In this document: in pieces, positions 55,745-64,000 of the stretch
Position numbering within the stretch: the stretch's first letter is position 1
Layout: every line of letters starts with the position of its first letter
Source of the DNA: Paracoccus sp. C2R09
Lineage (GTDB): Bacteria > Pseudomonadota > Alphaproteobacteria > Rhodobacterales > Rhodobacteraceae
Direction of reading: 5' to 3'
Length of the DNA stretch: 64,000 nt
Assembly: GCF_018860625.1 (NCBI RefSeq)
Contig: NZ_JAHKQB010000001.1
Location: forward strand, 1 to 64,000
Program-made: the position numbers and the translations under genes
Notes under the pieces: model-generated
Told to the model about the DNA's origin: nothing
The model's database searches: none
The model's input: the letters and a program-made list of their open reading frames with translations, nothing else

Positions 55745-57646
55745 TCACTCCTGTTTGCGCAGCGCCGCCTCCTGGTCGCGCAGCGTCGGGCGGGCCCATG
55801 CGCCATCGGCGCCTTCGTGATGGGCGCCGCGTCCGCGCGAACGCAGCTCCTCGGTCTGTTCGTCCATCAACGCCCGCGCGCGATCGCGATAGGGGGCGTT
55901 GCGATGGTTCGGCACCTCGGGGTCATAGAGATCGGCCAGTTCGCGCATCGACCTGCGGTTCTGGTTGACGAAGGTCCGCGCCGTGCGTTCCGCCTCGAAC
56001 GGGTGCATTCCCAGGGCTTCGAGGGTGGATCGGCCCGCACGCACCGCGCTGTCGAACGTGTCGCGGATGATGTCGCGGCAGCCCGCGCCCCATAATTCGT
56101 AGACATGGCTGCGGTCCAGCGCACGGGCGACCACATGGATATGGGGATGATGCTTGACGACATGGCGCACCATTTCCGTCGCGCGGTTGCGGTCGTCGAT
56201 GGCCACGACCAGCAGGCGCGCATTCTCGATCCCCGCCGCGTGGAGCAGGTCGGGCCGGGTCGCATCGCCATAGAAGGCGCGCACCCCGAAGGCCCGCAGC
56301 GCCTCGAGCTGGTTCGAGGAATGGTCCAGCACCGTCGTTTCATGCCCCGAGCTGAGCAGCATCCGGTTCACCACGCCGCCGAAGCGCCCATGGCCCGCGA
56401 TGATGACGTGCCCCGGCTGGTCGATATCGTCCGCCGCGCGGGGTTCGGCCGCGTGATATCGCGGCAGCACGACACGGTCATAGAGGATGAACAGCCCCGG
56501 TGTCAGCATCATCGACAGCGTGACGATCAGCGTCAGGCGCGGCGCGATGTCGTCGGGCAGGATCGCCCCGGCGGTCGCGAAGCTGATCAGCACGAAGCCG
56601 AACTCGCCCGCCTGCGCCAGCGACATGCCGAACAGCCAGCCCTGTTCGTCGCGCACCCCGAAGACCCATGCCAGGAACAGCAGCACCCCGGCCTTCAGCG
56701 CGATCACCCCCAGGGTCAGCGCGGCGATGGTCAGCGGTTGCGCCGCCAGCAGGCCGAAATCGATGCCCGCCCCGACGGTCATGAAGAACAGCCCCAGCAG
56801 CAGGCCGCGGAACGGGTCGATATCGCTTTCCAGCTCGTGCCGGTATTCGCTGTTGGCCAGCACCACGCCCGCAAGGAAGGTGCCGAGGGCGGGCGACAGC
56901 CCCACCAGCGTCATCAGCAAGGCGATGCCGATGACGAAGGCCAGGGCGGCGGCGATGAACACCTCTCGCAGGTTGGCATGGGCGATGAAGCGGAAGGCCG
57001 GGCGCGTCAGGTACATCCCGCCCGCCACGACCATGCCGATGGCCGCCAGTGTCGCAAGCCCGGTCTGCCAACCGTTCAGCCCGTCGACCAGCGACAGCGA
57101 CGCATGGGCATCGCCGCCCTCATGGGTGACATGCTGCGTGGCCAGCAGCGGCAGCAGCGCCAGCATGGGGATGACCGCGATGTCCTGGAACAGCAGGACC
57201 GAGAAGCCTGCCTGCCCGCCATCGCTCTTCATCAACCCCTTCTCGTTCAACGTCTGCAGCACGATCGCGGTGGATGACAGCGCGAAGATCAGCCCGATCG
57301 CCAGCGCGACCTGCCAGATCGACCCCAGGGCATAGGCCGCCGCCGCGATCAGCGCCGTGGTCAGCCCGACCTGCAGGCCGCCCAGTCCCAGCAGCCGCAT
57401 CCGCATCGCCCAGAGCAGCTTCGGCTCCAGCTCCAACCCGACGAGGAACAGCATCATCACCACGCCGAATTCGGCGAAATGCTGCACCTGGATCACGTCC
57501 ACGCCCAGAAGCGTCAGCACCGGGCTGAGCACGATCCCCGCGATCAGATAGCCCAGCACCGATCCCAGCCCCAGCCGCGACGCGATGGGCACCGAGATGA
57601 CCCCGGCCAGCAGGAACAGAAAGGCGGGCAGCAGGAATTCGGTCAT
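55745..57646 (-). CDS. Kef-type K+/H+ antiporter (CPA2) with TrkA-N domain
   Basis: This 633-aa protein has an N-terminal membrane domain with about twelve helices (QHFAEFGVVMMLFLVGLELE and SSTAIVLQTLNEKGL, typical of CPA2 antiporters) and a C-terminal Rossmann TrkA-N domain (HVIIAGHGRFGGVVNRML, VVAIDDRNRATEMVRHVV). In Kef systems the TrkA-N domain senses glutathione adducts, opening K+ efflux to acidify the cell against electrophiles. The companion KefF-like gene lies 4 bases upstream, supporting that role. The last 60 residues are charged and variable. Confidence 0.9.
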   Translation of the reverse strand: MTEFLLPAFLFLLAGVISVPIASRLGLGSVLGYLIAGIVLSPVLTLLGVDVIQVQHFAEFGVVMMLFLVGLELEPKLLWAMRMRLLGLGGLQVGLTTALIAAAAYALGSIWQVALAIGLIFALSSTAIVLQTLNEKGLMKSDGGQAGFSVLLFQDIAVIPMLALLPLLATQHVTHEGGDAHASLSLVDGLNGWQTGLATLAAIGMVVAGGMYLTRPAFRFIAHANLREVFIAAALAFVIGIALLMTLVGLSPALGTFLAGVVLANSEYRHELESDIDPFRGLLLGLFFMTVGAGIDFGLLAAQPLTIAALTLGVIALKAGVLLFLAWVFGVRDEQGWLFGMSLAQAGEFGFVLISFATAGAILPDDIAPRLTLIVTLSMMLTPGLFILYDRVVLPRYHAAEPRAADDIDQPGHVIIAGHGRFGGVVNRMLLSSGHETTVLDHSSNQLEALRAFGVRAFYGDATRPDLLHAAGIENARLLVVAIDDRNRATEMVRHVVKHHPHIHVVARALDRSHVYELWGAGCRDIIRDTFDSAVRAGRSTLEALGMHPFEAERTARTFVNQNRRSMRELADLYDPEVPNHRNAPYRDRARALMDEQTEELRSRGRGAHHEGADGAWARPTLRDQEAALRKQE

Positions 57647-57650
57647 GCGG

Positions 57651-58244
57651 TCAACCCTTTCTCAGGGGCAGTGTATCATGGAACAGCGCATCCGCCGCGG
57701 TCGCGCGATCCATGTCCAGGTTCTCGTCGCGCAGGCCCGCCAGCAGGGTCGCGAAGCCCCGCGCGTGATCGGCGGGATCGCCATGCAGCGCGTCGTGGCG
57801 GACATAGGGGGCGGCAAAGCGCATCCCGGCCAGCCGTGCCGTCTGTTCGAACGGGGTCAGGAAGGTCCGCAGGGGAAAGTTCTGATATCCCTCGGGGCCG
57901 AAAGCCTCGGCCGGGGCCGAGGTCGACACGGCCAGCAGCATCGTCCGCCCCGCCAGCCGGTCGCCGCCCACCCCGTAGGCGAAGCCGCGCGACAGGACCA
58001 GGTCGATCCATTCCTTCATCAGCGCGGGACAGGAATACCAGAAGATCGGGAACTGCATGACCAGCACGTCATGCGCCTCCAGCCGGTCCTGCTGGGCCTT
58101 CACGTCGATCTCGTATCGCGGGTTCTCGGCATAGAGATCGACGCTGGTGACATCGCGCACCCGGCGCGCCGCGCCCCACATGGCCGCGTTGATCCGCGAC
58201 GATGCCAGCCCGGGATGGGCGAAGATGTGCAGGATGCGGGCCAT
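57651..58244 (-). CDS. kefF: KefF-like NAD(P)H oxidoreductase (flavodoxin fold)
   Basis: This 197-aa flavodoxin-like quinone reductase, starting ILHIFAHPGLASSRIN, has QFPIFWYSCPALMKEWIDLV (about 64-83) and GRTMLLAVSTSAP, typical of MdaB/KefF proteins. KefF binds and activates KefC-type channels; it is co-transcribed here with the antiporter, its stop 4 bases before that start. The ribosome binding site is GAAAGGA. Confidence 0.88.
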   Translation of the reverse strand: MARILHIFAHPGLASSRINAAMWGAARRVRDVTSVDLYAENPRYEIDVKAQQDRLEAHDVLVMQFPIFWYSCPALMKEWIDLVLSRGFAYGVGGDRLAGRTMLLAVSTSAPAEAFGPEGYQNFPLRTFLTPFEQTARLAGMRFAAPYVRHDALHGDPADHARGFATLLAGLRDENLDMDRATAADALFHDTLPLRKG

Positions 58245-58469
58245 GGGCGTCCTTTCGGGCAGGGTCCTGCCCTGAATGCGCCAGCGGTCGCATCCTGTCC
58301 AGACCGCGAAAGATTTCGGATTGCCCGAACGATATGCCCGGATGCACAGTTCACTTATGTCAAGGGAACCGCCGGCGCAGGTCGCGGTTTCCCTGCAGGC
58401 CGCTGCGGCGAGGGGGATTTTCATGCAGGCGTTGCGTTTCGTTTCAACGATTTGCCGGACAGGTGCGGA

Positions 58470-60158
58470 TTGAGCCCGCGTTGGGGGGCGCGTGCCGATG
58501 ACGGCGCGTGGCGGTTCGGTCTGTGGGCACCCGACGCGGGGCAGGTGGACCTGATGCTGGAAGGTCGGCCCCTGCCCATGCAGGCGGCGGAAGGGGGCTG
58601 GTGGCAGCTGCGGACGGATGCGCCCGAGGGGGCGGAATACAGGTTCCGACTGAACGGCACGACCTATCCCGACCCGGCATCGCGGCTGCAGGCGGGGGAT
58701 GTGCACGGGCCTTCGCGGCTGATGGCGTCGAAGCCCGCACCGCGCGGTCCCGTGCGCGACTGGGCGGCTTCGGTCATCTACGAGATGCATGTCGGCACCT
58801 TCACCCCCGAGGGCACGCTTGCGGCCGCGGCCGGACGGATGGCGCATCTGGCCGATCTGGGCTTTACCGCGATCGAGCTGATGCCCCTTGGACAATGGTC
58901 GGGGGACAGGGGCTGGGGCTATGACGGGGTGCTGCCCTTCGCGCCGCACCCGGCTTACGGCACGCCCGACGACCTGCGCGATCTGGTGATCGCGGCGCAT
59001 GATGCGGGCATGACCGTGATCCTCGATCTGGTGATGAACCATTTCGGCCCCGAGGGGGCCTATCTTCACGCGACATCGCCGGCCTTCTTCGATGCCGGGC
59101 GGATGACCCCCTGGGGCGCGGCCATCGATTTCGCCCAGCCTGCGGTGCGTGAATTCTGGATCGACTGTGCCTGCCACTGGGTGTCCGAATACGCCATCGA
59201 CGGGTTGCGACTGGATGCAGTGCACCAGATCGCCGGGCCGGGCGCGCGCGATTTCATGCGCGACCTGTCCGCCGAACTGCACCGGATCGCGCCCGTCCAC
59301 CTAATCACCGAGGATGAACGCAACGAGCCCGACCTGCGCGAGAATTGCGGCTATGACGCCAGCTGGAACGACGACTTCCATCATGCCGTCCATGTGGCCC
59401 TGACGGCCGAGGATCACGCCTATTACACGCCCTTCGCGGTCGATCCGGTGGGCGATCTGGCCCTGGCGCTGAAACGCGGTCATGTCGAGGAAGGCCAGCC
59501 GCGCCCCCCGCGCGACGGCCTGCGCGGCGCATCCTGCGGGCATCTGCCGGTGACGGGCTTCGTCAATTCCGTCCAGACGCATGACCAGGTGGGCAACCGC
59601 GCCTTCGGCGACAGGCTGCTGGCCATCGCGGACCCGGCGGGCGTGGCCGTGGCCTATGCCCTGCTGCTGACCGCGCCCTACATCCCCATGGTCTTCATGG
59701 GCGAGGAACGCGGCGCGACCTCGCCCTTCCTGTTCTTCGCCGATTTCACCGGCGATCTGGCGCAGGCCGTCCGCAAGGGCCGCGCGGCCGAGTTCCCCGA
59801 GGTTGCAAGCCATGGCGACACGGTCCCCGATCCGCTGTCGCCCCGGACCTTCGCGCAATCGAAGCTGGACTGGACCGACGGTCCGAAGGCCCGCGAATGG
59901 CAGGACCTGACCCGCCGCGCATTGCGGTTCCGCCGCGATCACGTCCTGCCGTTGATCCAGTCGGGTCGCCTGTCCGCCGATGTCGCGCGGACGGGCGATC
60001 GCGCCCTGCTGGCCGATTGGCGCTTTGCCGCGGGTCGCCTGCGGATCGCCCTGACGATGGGACAGGCCGGGGGCGATCCGCTGCCCGGCGCGCAATTCGG
60101 CCTCGGCCACATCGGCCGGGATGCCTTCGCCATTTCCGCAAAGGTGGACCCAGCATGA
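58470..60158 (+). CDS. treZ: Malto-oligosyltrehalose trehalohydrolase TreZ
   Basis: TreZ cuts trehalose from maltooligosyl trehalose made by TreY. The 562-aa product has an N-terminal CBM48-like domain (RFGLWAPDAGQVDLMLEG, about 18-35) and a GH13 barrel with the regions VILDLVMNHFGPEG, GLRLDAVHQI (nucleophile Asp), LITEDERNEP (acid Glu) and FVNSVQTHDQVGN. No in-frame ATG or GTG lies near the domain start; TTG is chosen because ACAGG lies 6 bases upstream. The much longer open frame upstream overlaps the divergent kefF gene and is not real coding. It overlaps treY by 4 bases. Confidence 0.93.
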   Translation: MSPRWGARADDGAWRFGLWAPDAGQVDLMLEGRPLPMQAAEGGWWQLRTDAPEGAEYRFRLNGTTYPDPASRLQAGDVHGPSRLMASKPAPRGPVRDWAASVIYEMHVGTFTPEGTLAAAAGRMAHLADLGFTAIELMPLGQWSGDRGWGYDGVLPFAPHPAYGTPDDLRDLVIAAHDAGMTVILDLVMNHFGPEGAYLHATSPAFFDAGRMTPWGAAIDFAQPAVREFWIDCACHWVSEYAIDGLRLDAVHQIAGPGARDFMRDLSAELHRIAPVHLITEDERNEPDLRENCGYDASWNDDFHHAVHVALTAEDHAYYTPFAVDPVGDLALALKRGHVEEGQPRPPRDGLRGASCGHLPVTGFVNSVQTHDQVGNRAFGDRLLAIADPAGVAVAYALLLTAPYIPMVFMGEERGATSPFLFFADFTGDLAQAVRKGRAAEFPEVASHGDTVPDPLSPRTFAQSKLDWTDGPKAREWQDLTRRALRFRRDHVLPLIQSGRLSADVARTGDRALLADWRFAAGRLRIALTMGQAGGDPLPGAQFGLGHIGRDAFAISAKVDPA

Positions 60159-62353
60159 CGATCCCCAATTCGACCTATCGCCTGCAACTGCGCAACGGGG
60201 TGGATTTCGCCACGGCGCAGGGGCTGCTGCCCTATCTGCGGGACATGGCCATATCGCATCTGTACCTGTCGCCGATCTTCGCCGCCCAGCCCGGATCGAC
60301 GCATGGCTACGACGTGACCGACCCCACCGCGATCGAGGCCGAACTGGGCGGCCGCGACGGGTTCGAGGCGCTGGCCCATGCCGCTCGCGATGCGGGCATC
60401 GGCATCATCATCGACATCGTGCCGAACCACACCGCGTTTTCCCCGCATAATCCCTGGCTCCATGACGTGCTGCGCCATGGGCGGAACAGCACCTATGCCT
60501 CGGCCTTCGACATCGATTGGGATGCGGGGCCGCTGGTGCTGCCCTTCCTGCCCGATCCGTTCGAGATCGTGATGGAGCGGGGCGATTTCGCGGTCGAGGG
60601 CGACGAATGGGTAATGGGCGATCTGCGCCTGCCCCTGGCGCCGGGCCCGCGGGCCTCGAACCTGCGCGACGTCCATGCCACCCAGAACTGGCGGTTGGTG
60701 CATTACGAACGCGAACGCGACAGCATCACGCATCGCCGCTTCTTCAACGTGACCGGCCTCATCGGCATGCGGGTCGAGCGTCAGGACGTGTTCGACCTGA
60801 CCCATTCGCTGATCCTGGATCTGGTGCGGCAGGGGCTGGTGCAGGGCCTGCGTGTCGATCACATCGACGGGCTGGTCGATCCGGCGGGGTATCTGGACCG
60901 CCTGCATGCCGCAGCGCCCGATACGCCGATCTGGGTCGAAAAGATCCTTGTCGGCGACGAGGTGCTGCCCCCCGAATGGCCCGTCGCGGGCACGACCGGA
61001 TACGAGGCCGCGCGCCTTTACGCCCGCGCGCTGACCGACGCGCGGGGGCTGCACGATCTGGACCGGCTGTGGCGCGACGCCAGCGATATCGACGAGGGGT
61101 TCCCCGATGCGCTGCGTGCGGCCAAGCACGACATCCTGGACAATGAACTTGCCGCCGAACGTCGCCAGCTGATCGCCCTTGCGCGCGATGCCCTGTCGGC
61201 CCGTCCCGAAGGCACTCCCGGCCCCGAATGGCTGCGCGAGGCGGTGACCGCGCTGCTGGTCGCGATGCCACGCTATCGCAGCTATGTCGCGCCGGGCGGG
61301 GTGGGGGATGCCGATCGCGATCTGCTGCGGCAGGTTGCGGACCACGCGGCACGGGGTCTGCGTTCGCGCACGGTGATCGACGCGCTGACCGATGCGCTGA
61401 TGACGCCCTGCGCCTTCACGCAGCGGTTCCAGCAGGTGTCGGGCGCGCTTCTGGCCAAGGCGCAGGAGGATACGGCAGGCTTCCGCTGGACCCGCTATCT
61501 TGCCGCCAACGAGGTCGGTGCCGAGCCCGACGAGGCGACGATCACCGACGACCGGGCCACGGCCTTCCTGCGTGCGCGGGCCTCGTCCGAGATGAACCTG
61601 ACCTCGACCCACGATACCAAGCGGTCCGAGGATTCGCGGATGCGGCTGGTCGCGATCAGCCATCTGCCGCAGGAGTTCATGCAGCTCTATCGTGCGGCGG
61701 CGGCGCTGCCGCAGGCGGTGGACGTGCCGGGGCGGCGCATCTGGTACGGCGTGCAATCCGCGCTGGCGATCCACGGTGCGCCCGATGCCGATGCCCGGCT
61801 GTGCGCGCATCTGGAAAAGGCCATGCGAGAGGCCAAGCTGCGCAGCTTCTGGACCAATCCCGACGAGCTGGCCGAAGGGCAGGCCAAGGCGCTGACCTCG
61901 GCGGTGCTGGACAGCTGGCGCGACGCGCCGCCCGCGCTGGAACAGCTGCTGGCGCGCGCCGATGCGCTGGTTCTGATGCAGCTGCTGATGAAAATGCTGA
62001 CGCCGGGCTTTCCCGACATCTATCGCGGGACCGAAAGCCAGCTTCTGGCGCTGACCGATCCCGACAACCGCCATCCCGTCGATTGGGACGCCCTGCGCGG
62101 GGCCACCGATACCAAGGCCCGCTGGACGCGCGATCTGCTGCATCTGCGCCGCGACCGGGCGGCCTTCCTGAAGGACGCGGATGTGCGGCTGGAACGCGAC
62201 GAGAACGGCATGCGCATGATCCGCAGCCTGGACGGCCGGACGCTGACCGCCTGCATGGCGCGGGAAATGCCCGCGGGCGATGCGATCCTGTCCTGGCAGG
62301 GGCAGAATGGCGATGTGATCGCCCTGATCGAAGGCAGTGCCGCGACCGGCTGA
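60155..62353 (+). CDS. treY: Maltooligosyl trehalose synthase TreY
   Basis: TreY converts the reducing end of a maltooligosaccharide into a trehalose unit. The 732-aa GH13 protein starts NSTYRLQLRNGVDFATAQ, then has YLSPIFAAQPGSTHGYDVTD, IIIDIVPNHTAF, GLRVDHIDGLVDP (nucleophile Asp), the region STHDTKRSEDSRMR, and TPGFPDIYRGTE near the C-terminus. These are specific to TreY. With TreZ it makes trehalose from glycogen-like glucans, linking to the glg genes that follow. Confidence 0.95.
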   Translation: MTIPNSTYRLQLRNGVDFATAQGLLPYLRDMAISHLYLSPIFAAQPGSTHGYDVTDPTAIEAELGGRDGFEALAHAARDAGIGIIIDIVPNHTAFSPHNPWLHDVLRHGRNSTYASAFDIDWDAGPLVLPFLPDPFEIVMERGDFAVEGDEWVMGDLRLPLAPGPRASNLRDVHATQNWRLVHYERERDSITHRRFFNVTGLIGMRVERQDVFDLTHSLILDLVRQGLVQGLRVDHIDGLVDPAGYLDRLHAAAPDTPIWVEKILVGDEVLPPEWPVAGTTGYEAARLYARALTDARGLHDLDRLWRDASDIDEGFPDALRAAKHDILDNELAAERRQLIALARDALSARPEGTPGPEWLREAVTALLVAMPRYRSYVAPGGVGDADRDLLRQVADHAARGLRSRTVIDALTDALMTPCAFTQRFQQVSGALLAKAQEDTAGFRWTRYLAANEVGAEPDEATITDDRATAFLRARASSEMNLTSTHDTKRSEDSRMRLVAISHLPQEFMQLYRAAAALPQAVDVPGRRIWYGVQSALAIHGAPDADARLCAHLEKAMREAKLRSFWTNPDELAEGQAKALTSAVLDSWRDAPPALEQLLARADALVLMQLLMKMLTPGFPDIYRGTESQLLALTDPDNRHPVDWDALRGATDTKARWTRDLLHLRRDRAAFLKDADVRLERDENGMRMIRSLDGRTLTACMAREMPAGDAILSWQGQNGDVIALIEGSAATG

Positions 62354-62365
62354 TTGATAAACAGC

Positions 62366-62399
62366 AACACGCGGAACGCAGACGCCTTCCGCGTGTTTT
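62366..62399 (+). terminator. Rho-independent terminator between treY and glgC
   Basis: AACACGCGGAA (62366-62376) pairs exactly with TTCCGCGTGTT (62387-62397), an 11-bp stem with a 10-base loop, running into TTTT. It separates treZY from the glg genes as transcription units. Confidence 0.85.
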
Positions 62400-62471
62400 C
62401 TGCCTGTCCGGCAATTCCGACCGCCGGACGCTGCTTTTACCTCGATACTCATCCAGACAAGGATCATCGCC

Positions 62472-63575
62472 GTGTCGATCACGCACCGCATCCCGGCTGC
62501 GACCGGATATTCCGTGGCCACCATCCTGCTGGCAGGTGGCAAGGGCACACGCCTTGCCGATCTGACCGCGTCCGAGGCCAAGCCCGCGGTGCATTTCGCC
62601 GGGCGCAACCGCATCGTCGATTTCACCATGGCGAACTGCGTCCGCTCGGGGCTGGACCGGATGATCGTGGCCACGCAATTCGCCCCTCGCACGCTGCACG
62701 ACCACCTGCCCGCGCGTTGGGGTGGCCATTTCCGCGATGGCGGACTGGTGCTGGCCGACGGGCAGGGCGCCTATGAGGGGACCGCGGATGCGGTGCGCAG
62801 GAACTGGGACGCGGTCGAGGCTTCGGGCGCAAGCCATGTGCTGGTCCTTGCGGCGGATCATGTCTATCAGATGGATTACCGCCCCATGATCGAGGCGCAT
62901 GTCCGTTCGGGCGCTGCCGTGACGCTGGCCGCCGATGTGGTCGATCAGGCGCAGGCCTCGGGTTTCGGGGTCATGCATGTGAACCGCGAGGGGCGCATCG
63001 TCTCGTTCCTGGAAAAGCCCGCGAACCCGCCCTCGATCCCGGATGAACCCGGGCGTTCGCTGGTGTCCATGGGCATCTACGTCTTCGATACCGCCTGGCT
63101 GCGTCAGGCGATGATGGATGGCGACGGGATGGATTTCGGCCATGACGTGGTGCCGCTGGCGGTGCAGGCGGGGGATGCCATGTCCTATCGTCTGCCTGCG
63201 GGTGCGGCGGGGCACAGCTACTGGCGCGATGTCGGCACGCTGCAGGCCCTGCGCCATGCGCAGATGGATTTCCTGCGCGATGCGCCTGCGCAGCTGCCCT
63301 TCCCCTCGGCCGTGTCGGATTGGTATCTGGGGCATGGCAGCATCGCCATGCCGGGGGCGACCGTATCGCCCCGGGCGCGGTTGGTACGGTGCATCGTGGC
63401 GCCGGGCTGCCACATTCCCGCCGATCTGGTCGTGGGCGAGGATCCACCCGAGGATGCCCGCTGGTTCCGGCAGGGCGGCGACACGCTGCTGATCACGCCT
63501 GCCATGCTGCGCCGTCGCGACGCGTTGCGCCCGCGCCCCACCCATGTCGCAGCCGGGATCAGGCGGCATGCGTGA
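62472..63575 (+). CDS. glgC: Glucose-1-phosphate adenylyltransferase GlgC, short form
   Basis: GlgC makes ADP-glucose for glycogen. The 367-aa product has the nucleotide-binding loop TILLAGGKGTRL (about 17-28), KPAVHFAGRNRIVDF, GTADAVRRN, LAADHVYQMDY and SFLEKPANPP (Lys at the sugar-phosphate site). The C-terminal left-handed beta-helix is unusually brief: after SDWYLGHGSIAMPGATVS it goes directly to CIVAPGCHIP and VGEDPPEDA, lacking about 50 residues found in typical 420-aa GlgC. Start is GTG. That domain carries allosteric and tetramer contacts, so regulation may differ. It overlaps the next gene by 8 bases. Confidence 0.88.
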   Translation: MSITHRIPAATGYSVATILLAGGKGTRLADLTASEAKPAVHFAGRNRIVDFTMANCVRSGLDRMIVATQFAPRTLHDHLPARWGGHFRDGGLVLADGQGAYEGTADAVRRNWDAVEASGASHVLVLAADHVYQMDYRPMIEAHVRSGAAVTLAADVVDQAQASGFGVMHVNREGRIVSFLEKPANPPSIPDEPGRSLVSMGIYVFDTAWLRQAMMDGDGMDFGHDVVPLAVQAGDAMSYRLPAGAAGHSYWRDVGTLQALRHAQMDFLRDAPAQLPFPSAVSDWYLGHGSIAMPGATVSPRARLVRCIVAPGCHIPADLVVGEDPPEDARWFRQGGDTLLITPAMLRRRDALRPRPTHVAAGIRRHA

Positions 63576-64000
63576 CATGATCGGCAAACCCGCATTCGAC
63601 AGGACCGTCCTGCGCCCCGATCTGCTGGGCGCGCAATATCTGGGCGACGGCACGAATTTCGCGCTGTTTTCGGAAAATGCCAGCGCGGTCGAGCTGTGCC
63701 TGTTCGACGAGACCGGCACCGAGGAACGCCACCGGCTGATGCTGCCCGAAATGGAGGGCGGCATCTGGCACGGCTTCCTCCCGGGCGTCGGGCCGGGGCA
63801 GGTCTATGGATACCGGGTCCACGGCCCCTATGCCCCCGAACAGGGGCACCGCTTCAACCCGAACAAGCTGCTGCTGGACCCCTATGCGCAGGAACTTCGG
63901 GGCCAGATCCGGTGGGACGATGCCCTGCACGGGTACCGCATAGGCGAGGACGACCTGACCTTCGACGAACGCGACAGCGCGCCCTTCATGGTCAAGGGTG
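63568..64000 (+). CDS. glgX: Glycogen debranching enzyme GlgX, 5' part (runs off the window)
   Basis: The first 144 codons are present. They encode a CBM48-type domain (LGDGTNFALFSENASAVELC, about 25-44) followed by YGYRVHGPYAPEQGHRFNPN and KLLLDPYAQEL, the usual start of GlgX/isoamylase-type enzymes that remove alpha-1,6 branches. An ATG three codons later is an alternative start; the chosen one overlaps the glgC stop. The catalytic barrel lies beyond the window. Confidence 0.88.
   Translation, partial: MRDMIGKPAFDRTVLRPDLLGAQYLGDGTNFALFSENASAVELCLFDETGTEERHRLMLPEMEGGIWHGFLPGVGPGQVYGYRVHGPYAPEQGHRFNPNKLLLDPYAQELRGQIRWDDALHGYRIGEDDLTFDERDSAPFMVKG

Noticed and set aside
57585..58469. Long upstream extension of the treZ frame
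   Set aside because: It lies antisense to the clearly coding kefF gene and has no TreZ-like sequence before the CBM48 domain.
58276..58473. Plus-strand frame of 65 codons just before treZ
   Set aside because: It ends at the treZ start region, lacks a recognisable family and has no clear ribosome binding site.

Overview
The window is G+C-rich, densely packed DNA, probably from an alphaproteobacterium of the Rhodobacteraceae and most like Paracoccus. Several points support this: an ImuB/DnaE2 SOS mutagenesis pair preceded by a GAAC-N7-GAAC LexA box of the alphaproteobacterial type, several TRAP transporters, a GlcDEF glycolate oxidase operon, TreY/TreZ trehalose synthesis and a DUF1127 protein. 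The genus call is inference. I see no phage, plasmid-replication, CRISPR or rRNA genes. One tRNA gene is present, a tRNA-Ser(GCT).

Layout. (1) 1-1.95 kb is a visibly less G+C-rich accessory patch: a probable IS end, a membrane-protein gene split by an in-frame TAG, and an HNH-endonuclease remnant. (2) 1.95-6.9 kb holds imuB and dnaE2 (SOS translesion synthesis), without imuA. (3) 6.9-18.8 kb is a divergent hexuronate locus. The minus strand carries a TRAP binding protein, a beta-glucuronidase, a GntR regulator and uxuA; the plus strand carries TRAP permeases, a GH31 glycosidase, uxuB and uxaC. Together they take up glucuronides, release glucuronate and convert it through fructuronate and mannonate to 2-keto-3-deoxygluconate. 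(4) 18.9-25.4 kb has a small protein whose start lies in a strong hairpin, a sulfotransferase, and four tightly coupled glycosyltransferase genes, the first a sucrose-phosphate synthase/phosphatase-like fusion. (5) 25.4-28.4 kb holds an SDR, a flavin-type monooxygenase and an alcohol dehydrogenase. (6) 28.4-30.3 kb is a decayed patch ending at tRNA-Ser, bounded by an 11-bp repeat of the tRNA 3' end.

(7) 30.5-34.9 kb: a GntR regulator, a second TRAP transporter and a P-loop kinase. (8) 34.9-42.9 kb: a LacI regulator, a sugar-type ABC transporter, a GH63-like glucosyl-/mannosylglycerate hydrolase and a glycerate 2-kinase, which reads as a complete compatible-solute uptake and breakdown operon. 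(9) 42.9-49.9 kb: a GntR regulator, a lactate/glycolate permease, glcDEF and a GlcG-like protein. (10) 50-55.7 kb: an EF-hand protein, a DUF1127 protein, an aldehyde dehydrogenase, and a hybrid histidine kinase divergent from a LuxR-type response regulator. (11) 55.7-58.2 kb: a Kef-type K+/H+ antiporter with its KefF-like partner. (12) 58.5-64 kb: treZ, treY, a short glgC and the start of glgX (trehalose and glycogen metabolism), running off the right edge.

Themes. Carbohydrate import and catabolism dominate, especially of acidic sugars and osmolytes, alongside osmolyte synthesis. Operons are coupled by 4-bp ATGA overlaps, five convergent gene pairs overlap at their 3' ends, and perfect hairpins follow transporter genes inside operons. 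Several predicted operators (LexA, UxuR-like, GntR/FCD, LacI, GlcC-like) sit where each regulator would act.
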